From Tetradesmus obliquus (taxonomy: Eukaryota; Chlorophyta; Chlorophyceae; Sphaeropleales; Scenedesmaceae), in the NCBI GenBank assembly GCA_030272155.1, contig CP126191.1, positions 5,106,501 to 5,170,500 of the forward strand: a stretch of 64,000 nucleotides of DNA. The letters are read 5' to 3'. Shown here piece by piece: positions 58,073 to 64,000 of this stretch (position 1 is its first letter; each line of letters starts with the position of its first letter). Below the pieces are notes generated by a model, which worked only from the letters and a program-made list of their open reading frames with translations, had not been told where the DNA came from and ran no database searches. The translations under genes were made by a program, and so were the position numbers.

Positions 58073-61000
58073 ATGAACCAGCATGCCAAGTTCGTCCTGC
58101 AGTATAGGCCAAAGCCGAAGCGAACGACCCCTAATGTCACAACTGTCATCTTCTCGTGTGTGGTGAGCCCTAGCTGCGAGCTGGATGTTTGCTGGGGTCA
58201 CTTGTTCTGCTCCCTCCCAGTGCTGCCTGCTGCTGGTGACGCTGCACACAGTGGTCTCTGCAGTCTTACACAGCAACCCATGCTTGCTCGCAGGCCTTCT
58301 TTGTGCTGCTCATCTTTCTGGCGGGGCACAACAGCATTGTGCGCATGCATGGAGCCATGCAATCGCCAGTGCTGGAGCAGGCAGCTGGCTGGGCGCTGCT
58401 GCACAAGACCACAACAGTGCAGAGCGCCACTGTCACAATCAGCGGCTCAGCAATAACAGGCTCCGCACTGACAGCCACCACAACAGAGACTAGCACCACT
58501 GCAGCAGCCCAAGCGGCAGCTGCAGCAGCAGCTGCAGGAGCTAGCCAGCATGGTGCAGCTGCACTGCCAGATGCAGCGGCTGCAGCAGCAGCTGCAGCAG
58601 CGGCAGCAGCAGCAGCTCAGCCTGCAGGCAGCAAGTCGAGCCTCGCGCACATGCTAGGGGACTTGCAGCAGGGCTTGCATGCAATGCTGGCTGCGCATAC
58701 TGGCTGGAAGCCGGGCAGCAAGGTGACACGTGCGCAGCTGGCAGCAGCTGCAGCAGCAGCAGTGCCGGAGGAGGGGCGCGACATAGAGCTGAGTGCGCAC
58801 AGGGTGGCGCAGGTTGTGGGTGGAGCCAAGGTGAAGCAGCAGCTGCAGCAGCAGCTGGCGCAGCAAGGCCTGGCGGTGCTGGACCCTGCTGCTGCAATGC
58901 CCTCAGCTGAAGCATATGCGGTGAGCTTGATATATAGAAAGTGCAATCGCATCGAAGATGAGCGACAGCTGTTGCTCTGAATGACCAGATACAGCTGCTG
59001 ATGCTCCTGCGCCATGTGAAATTGATGATGCGGCAGAGAATTGGGCACGATGGGGATGGCCTGCAGGCTGAACTAGCAGAGCTCCCAATCAACCTACATA
59101 GGCAGCTGGCAGCAGCACCACATCTGATGAGCGTGCATGTGCTGCTGCTTATCTCAATGCTGCAGAGCCTGTACGGGCACGGGGGCGGCACAGTTGTGTT
59201 TGAGCCGCATGATGACCTGGCCAGCTGTCCAGAGGGCTCAGCTTTCCCCCACACAGCGCAGGCGGCAGTCGTGCTGCTGGCAGGCAGCAGCGCAGCAGCA
59301 CTCAGGCGCAGCCTCAACGGCATGATGCTACTGTACAGCAGGGCAGGGCCAGACGTGCGCAGCGCGTTCCACCTGTATGTGGGCTTGGACAGCGAGGATG
59401 CTGAGCTGCGGCAGATCGCTGATAGCTTTGCAGTTGACTCGATGGGTGCTGTGAAGCTGGTGCATCACAGCACTAGTAGTAGCAGCAGCGGAAAGCCTGT
59501 CAGTGACAACAAGCAGTATGACGTGCAGCAGAAGGCACGGCAGGCGGCCGCGCCAGCGCCAGCGGCTGCCGTTAGTGGTGCCCAGCAGCCTGCAGCAAAG
59601 ACTGGCAAAGCACTGGCGGCACAGCGGAAGCTGCTGGTGGACGCAGCAGCCCCTGCTCAAGCCAGCAGCAGCAGGAGCAGGAGCAGGAGCAGCACAAACA
59701 GCAGTAGCTCTGCAACCGCAGGCAGCAGCACAAGCAGCAGCAAGCAGAACGCAGGGAAGCAGGCAGCAGCAGCAGCTGCAACAGGTCCTGCGCCTATCCC
59801 CGAGGCAGCATCAAGGCCAGCAGATGCAACCAGCTCCCCCAGTGGCCATACCGTGCCAGCCGGCAGCAGCAGCAGCAGCATTGCCAGCGGCAGCGCGGCT
59901 AGACTCGACCACCTACGGCTGATGCTGCACGTGTTCTTTGAGTGCTTCAAGTACCCTGCCGTGCTGCTGCTGGAGGACGATATGAAGCTCGCACCCGACT
60001 TCTTCGAGTTCTATGCGGCAACGCAATGGCTGCTGGCCAGTGATCCCAGCCTATACTGCCTGTCAGCATGGAACCCTCTCGGCTACAAGCAGCAGCGGGT
60101 GTCACCCAGGCGCATTGTCAGGAGTGACTTCAGCCCCGGGAGGGGATGGATGCTGAGCCGGCAGATGGGGCTGCAGCTGCTGGCAGCCTGGCCGCAGGGC
60201 GAGGGTGTGGACTGGCAGCAGCACGTGCGCAGCAGCGCGGTGCGGGCTGGCCGGCAGTGCCTGGTGCCTGAGATGCCATGCATGGTGCCTGCAGGTGAGG
60301 TGGCGGCGGCGTATGTGTGTGCAGGGCTGTGTGTGTCGTTGGTCAGCAGCTGGGCTGAGATACGGCGTCCTCGCTTGCAAATCGCACCAACCTTGCATTG
60401 GCTGAGGCAGTGCCAGATCAACAAGGTCACTGCGGTGGCATTGCAATTGCCTTTGTTCTAGGTTGCACCTTAGCACAGCAATTCGTCACTCTCTTGTGCA
60501 ATGTTCTGACATGCCGCACTCACGCTCTTCCTGCACGCCCTGCCCTGCCATGTCCCTGGCCTCGCTGTGCCGCACTTCCGCAGGCCCGGCAGACGCCTCT
60601 GAGGCCGGCCACATCCACGACCCAGCAGCCAGCGGCAAGCAGCTGGTCAGTGAGCACCACCTGGGCCTGCCTAGCCATGAGGGGCTGCTCACCACAGCAG
60701 CAGCCAGCAAGGGCATGCCGCTGGCGCTGGCCACTGCTGCTGCTGCGGCTGCTGCTGCTGCTGCGCCTGGGGAGGAAGGCATTGTGGACCTTGAGGCGTA
60801 TACAGACTACGGCGGAGCCAGCAGCAGCAGCAGCAGCGACTTGCTAGATGCTGGTGGTACCGCAGAACAGCAGCAGCAGACGACGGCACAGGGTGGCGAT
60901 GCAGTACTGCAGCAGATGAATGCAGAAGATGGCGCAGATGCCGCGGGCAGCGAGGCGCTGCGTGCTGCTGGCTGGATGGCTAGCGACCTGTCTGGGCTGC

Positions 61001-61955
61001 TGGGTGGTAGCTACAGGGCCTACATGGAAGCGGTGAGGAGAGGGGGAGGAATTTGGGGCGGGCGCTATAAACTAGAGGCGGTTGGATGAGGTGAAGTCAC
61101 TAGGTCAGCAATGCAACGTCGCTGCAGCAGTTGCCGCACGCAGCACAGCCAGGGCTGCCATTCCTGCATTGTGTCCCTTGGAAGCAAACTGATTGTTGAG
61201 CACAAGGCTGTGCCAGTCTGTTGGCGGCACTTTGCTTACTTTTTGCTCAGCAGGCCGCCTTGCATATGCACTGCATGTGCATGAATGCGGCAGCCCCAGC
61301 TGCTGCTGACCTTCTGCAAGCTCACTTGGGTGCTGCTGTGCATCTGCTGCTGCACCCAGGCCGTCCTTTCAGCGCAGCTGTGTGACGTCACAGCAGCCAC
61401 TGCACTGAAAGATACAACGAGCTCCTGCCGCGTGCTGTACAACTCGGCAGCCTACCTGTCCACCATTGCACACCGCCTGGCCATTCCTGTGGAGGTGCAG
61501 CATGGTGGGCAGTACTGCTACCCGCTGCCTGCAGCTGCAGGGGCCACGCCCCGCCAGCATTGCCAGGTGAGGCGCCACGCAATGCAGCCACATGCTGCAT
61601 ACAGAAGCACCGTCTAGTTCAACCTTTGCTGGTTATCGCCGTGCAGTGGCATGCCGTTATGCCTGGACCTTCGATGATTCATCAAGCACACCCTTGCACC
61701 CGTATATGCCCAACGCTGCAAGTGTGCCATGCCAAAGCAGGCAAGCCTGGAATTACTTTGCTCCATGATACAGTTGTCGTGCTGTGCCGACTCCTGCTGC
61801 TACTACTGTTGCTGATGCCGCTGCTGCAGAGCTACATGCCTGAGATGGCGTATGCTGGCATCATCAGCAGCTACAACAGGCATGGGGCACGTGTATACCT
61901 GGTGGGGAGCGAGTACCATGAAGCGCTGCTAGCGGCGGCAGGCATGCCAGCAGGC

Positions 61956-61992
<37 letters not shown>

Positions 61993-62069
61993 GCGTGCGT
62001 GCAGCTGTGCCAGCTGCAGAGAAGCAGCAGCAGGAGGTGCCAGTTGGCCAGGTGGCGCCTCAGCAGTAG
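58073..62069 (+). CDS. GT13-family glycosyltransferase (GnT-I / POMGNT1-like), type II Golgi protein
   Basis: GnT-I adds beta-1,2-GlcNAc to a mannose of N-glycans in the Golgi. Exons 58073-58162, 58294-58920, 59166-60294, 60584-61032, 61360-61566 and 61830-62069 are in phase (about 913 aa). The acceptor of exon 3 is uncertain (58995, 59065 and 59166 all keep frame); 59166 gives a normal intron length. A basic cytosolic tail (QYRPKPKRTTPN) precedes the membrane anchor (VIFSCVAFFVLLIFLAG). The catalytic region has AAVVLLAGSSAAALRRSLN, the metal-binding EDDM in LLLEDDMKLAPDFFEFY, then YCLSAWNPLGY, RSDFSPGRGWMLSRQM and CLVPEMP. GIISSYNRHGARVYLVGSE matches the GnT-I C-terminus. Long Ala/Ser/Gln inserts separate these blocks, so it is twice the usual length. 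TGTAA at 62366 follows. Acceptor specificity is not determined. Confidence 0.87.
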
Positions 62070-63179
62070 CAGCAGCAGAAGTGGTAGAGGTTTTGAGCAG
62101 GCCTAGGTAGATTGAACAGGGCACAGAGTAGCATAGCTGGGGTAGACAGCAGGCTTGAACCCTTGGAGAAGGAGTTTCATTTGTGGAGACATACTTCCAG
62201 CAGCGATGGGTGCATAGAACTTGACAGCAGCTCACAGCAGTGCGTGATGGCATGTTGCCTGATCTGGGCCAATTTGATGCATTTCATCTGCAGGTCGCAG
62301 CTTGTGCTGTGTTGCTGTTTCATACATTGCCCACCAGCGATGGCGTTGGCAGTTTGATTTTACAGTGTAATAAATCAGCTAGGGTGTCTACGCAGCAACA
62401 TAAGCTCTAACAACCCAAGAGGGCGCAGGCACGTTGCAACATCCCAGCTGCTTGAATGTAGGGCTCTTTGAATTGCCTGTGAATGATATGCTGCGTCCTG
62501 AACCAGCCGGCATGCCATGCCTCCACTTGCCTGGCTGCAGGTATCGCTGTTGGGTCAAGGCAGCCACATGTAGCTGTACAGCCACTCTGTGATTTTTATT
62601 GTGCTGTTTGACAGGACAGATTCTGGCCTTTGGCTGACAACGTATGGTGCCTGGGATGCTGATTTGTGTGGCCTACATTTTCATCGCAGTGCAAGTTAAC
62701 GCTTTGCATTGGGTACGATCCCCAATTTGGCATGCCCTGGCGGCTCACCGTTCACGGTCAGGTGCAAGTGTGGTAACGCATGTAACGGCGCCATGATTCC
62801 TGGCCAGGCTTAGTGTAGCTTTTAGAGATGTGCGTGAGCTCATGTTGCACAGAACCCGCCACATGCTGCCGGCACCCCATGAGATATAGCTTCTGGTGTG
62901 CAGTTTGATACAGTGCAATCTTCACATCTTCGCGACGCCACACTGCCACAACAGCATATTCATAAGTCACTGACAACAAGCGTGTTATGACTGGACTGTC
63001 GACTTCACCAATCCAGTGCTCTTTGCACAGACGTCCAAGAACATACAGATCTGGCATCATTCCACCCAGGGTCACTCCTGCCGTGCACTGAAAACACGCC
63101 ACATTGGAACAATTACAGGCCTGTCAGACAGCAAGGATACCACGTGGTATCACCCCCAACGACAGCGGCGGACAGCTGA
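62070..63179. other. Intergenic between convergent genes
   Basis: 3' flanks of GT13 (+) and of the disordered-protein gene (-). An ATG-started 114-codon minus ORF at 62758-63102 has balanced composition without CAG bias but no recognised domain and no supporting splice context. Confidence 0.45.
62366..62370 (+). terminator. Candidate polyadenylation signal TGTAA of GT13
   Basis: TGTAA, followed directly by TAAATC, 300 bp after the stop codon. Confidence 0.5.
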
Positions 63180-64000
63180 TTAGCTGCCAGCCAGGAATGA
63201 GCCGGCAATCTTGGCAGCATCTGCTTTCCATGCATGCTCAGACCCAGCAGACAGCGGGCGCTCCAACTCTTGCAGCCCACCACCTTTCCTGCTGGTGCTG
63301 CTGCCTGGTCTCTGCAGTGCGCGCCCCACCGCAGCACCCCCGGCTGCACTCGGCTGCAGCAGCAGCCCCTGCTGCCCGAGTGCGTGCCTGCATGCTGCGG
63401 TCGCTGGCCTGACTGGACTGTTGCCCTGCCGCAGCTGCGCCGGCTGGCTTGCTGCTGCTGCTGCTGCTGCACTGGCAGGCCTGCGTGTGGCGCCTGCTGG
63501 GCCAGGCTGGTGCTGGACTAGGCCAGACCTGGGGCGGCGCACTACCGTGTGGTGCAGCGGCTGCCGTGCAGGGAAGCTGGGCATCACAGGAGCACTCAGG
63601 CCACCCAGTGTGACATGCGCAGCCTCTGTAGATTGCTGCTCGGCAGCGTTGTCCACCTGCTGGTGTTGTTCACTTGACATGCACGCAGCTGCATCACACG
63701 ACTCATCGGCAGCAGCACCTGAGACAGACATGCCGCCTGTGCCTGCGGCAGCTTCATCTGCTGCTGTGTATGCTGTGCTGTCACAGTCAGCGCTGCTGCT
63801 GCCCCCCTCACTGTCACTGCACTCCAGGCCGTCATCATGCAGCACCCCGCTGTGATCCGTGCCAGGCGGGGACGTCTCCCCTAGCCCATACTGCTGCTGC
63901 TGCTGCTCCTCTTGATGCCGCTGCTGCTGGCAAGCAACCCAGCGCTCATACAGTTCGGCAGGCTGTACTTCATGCGCTTGCCGGCTGCTGCTGCTGCTCA
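63180..64000 (-). CDS. Disordered Ser/Ala/Gln-rich protein, 3' end of gene
   Basis: An open frame of about 272 codons runs from the window edge to a TAA at 63180-63182. It contains AHEVQPAELYERWVACQQQRH near the edge and an acidic-Ser stretch (LECSDSEGGSSSADCDSTAY). Basic Pro/Arg segments (VVRRPRSGLVQHQPGP, GATRRPASA) follow, and the end is ELERPLSAGSEHAWKADAA. No domain is recognised, and composition suggests disorder. Upstream exons lie outside the window, so the frame could also end at a splice site beyond 64000. Confidence 0.55.
   Translation of the reverse strand, partial: SSSSSRQAHEVQPAELYERWVACQQQRHQEEQQQQQYGLGETSPPGTDHSGVLHDDGLECSDSEGGSSSADCDSTAYTAADEAAAGTGGMSVSGAAADESCDAAACMSSEQHQQVDNAAEQQSTEAAHVTLGGLSAPVMPSFPARQPLHHTVVRRPRSGLVQHQPGPAGATRRPASAAAAAAASQPAQLRQGNSPVRPATAACRHALGQQGLLLQPSAAGGAAVGRALQRPGSSTSRKGGGLQELERPLSAGSEHAWKADAAKIAGSFLAGS

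Overview
The window is nuclear DNA of a eukaryote, most likely a chlorophyte green alga; Scenedesmaceae-like Sphaeropleales is my guess from the style, not a proof. Every gene I could rebuild is split by GT-AG introns, mostly about 150-400 bp. Coding strands are full of CAG/GCA runs giving poly-Gln and poly-Ala. Several intron 3' ends are CTG runs. TGTAA, the usual algal polyadenylation signal, follows several stop codons. The gene content is plant/algal: a CHUP1-like chloroplast-positioning protein, a RUS/DUF647 protein, an organellar-type methionine aminopeptidase and an RlmN-type rRNA methylase. For all complete models, exon lengths and phases add up to an uninterrupted reading frame. The one exception is the gene at 23555-24576.

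Left part (1-25 kb). The 3' part of a Gln-rich coiled-coil gene (+) converges on a very large minus-strand gene (3638-13655, 11 exons, 2,494 aa) with ankyrin, membrane, helical-repeat and poly-Gln regions. Next come an organellar methionine aminopeptidase (-) and, divergently, an RlmN-like radical-SAM 23S rRNA methylase (+). A short plastid-type NTF2/SnoaL-like protein (+) follows, then a small Cys-motif protein (+) with an apparent frameshift.

Centre (25-42 kb). A TPR protein (+) shares its C-terminal half, including a C-x2-C ... C-x4-C motif, with the preceding small gene. A 5.84-kb block starting inside this gene (26301-32137) is followed by an almost identical tandem copy (32138-37972). 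The block carries the 3' part of the TPR gene, the identified part of a CHUP1-like gene (-), and the last exons of a Sec1/Munc18-type gene. The result is two CHUP1-like copies plus one truncated copy each of the TPR gene and the Sec1-type gene. The intact Sec1-type (SCFD2-like) gene runs to 41569 (-).

Right part (42-64 kb). A RUS-family gene (-) with an 18-bp microexon and a TRAPPC5/Trs31 gene (+) diverge. A 36-bp x5 minisatellite lies 3' of TRAPPC5. MAEA/GID9 (-) and ATAD3 (+) form another divergent pair. Then come a GT13 (GnT-I-like) Golgi glycosyltransferase (+) and the 3' end of a disordered, Ser/Gln/Ala-rich protein (-) that leaves the window.

Functional themes are vesicle traffic and Golgi (SCFD2-like, TRAPPC5, GT13), organelle biology (MAP, RlmN, ATAD3, RUS, CHUP1-like) and ubiquitin ligation (MAEA). 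No tRNA, rRNA, CRISPR or intact transposon was recognised.
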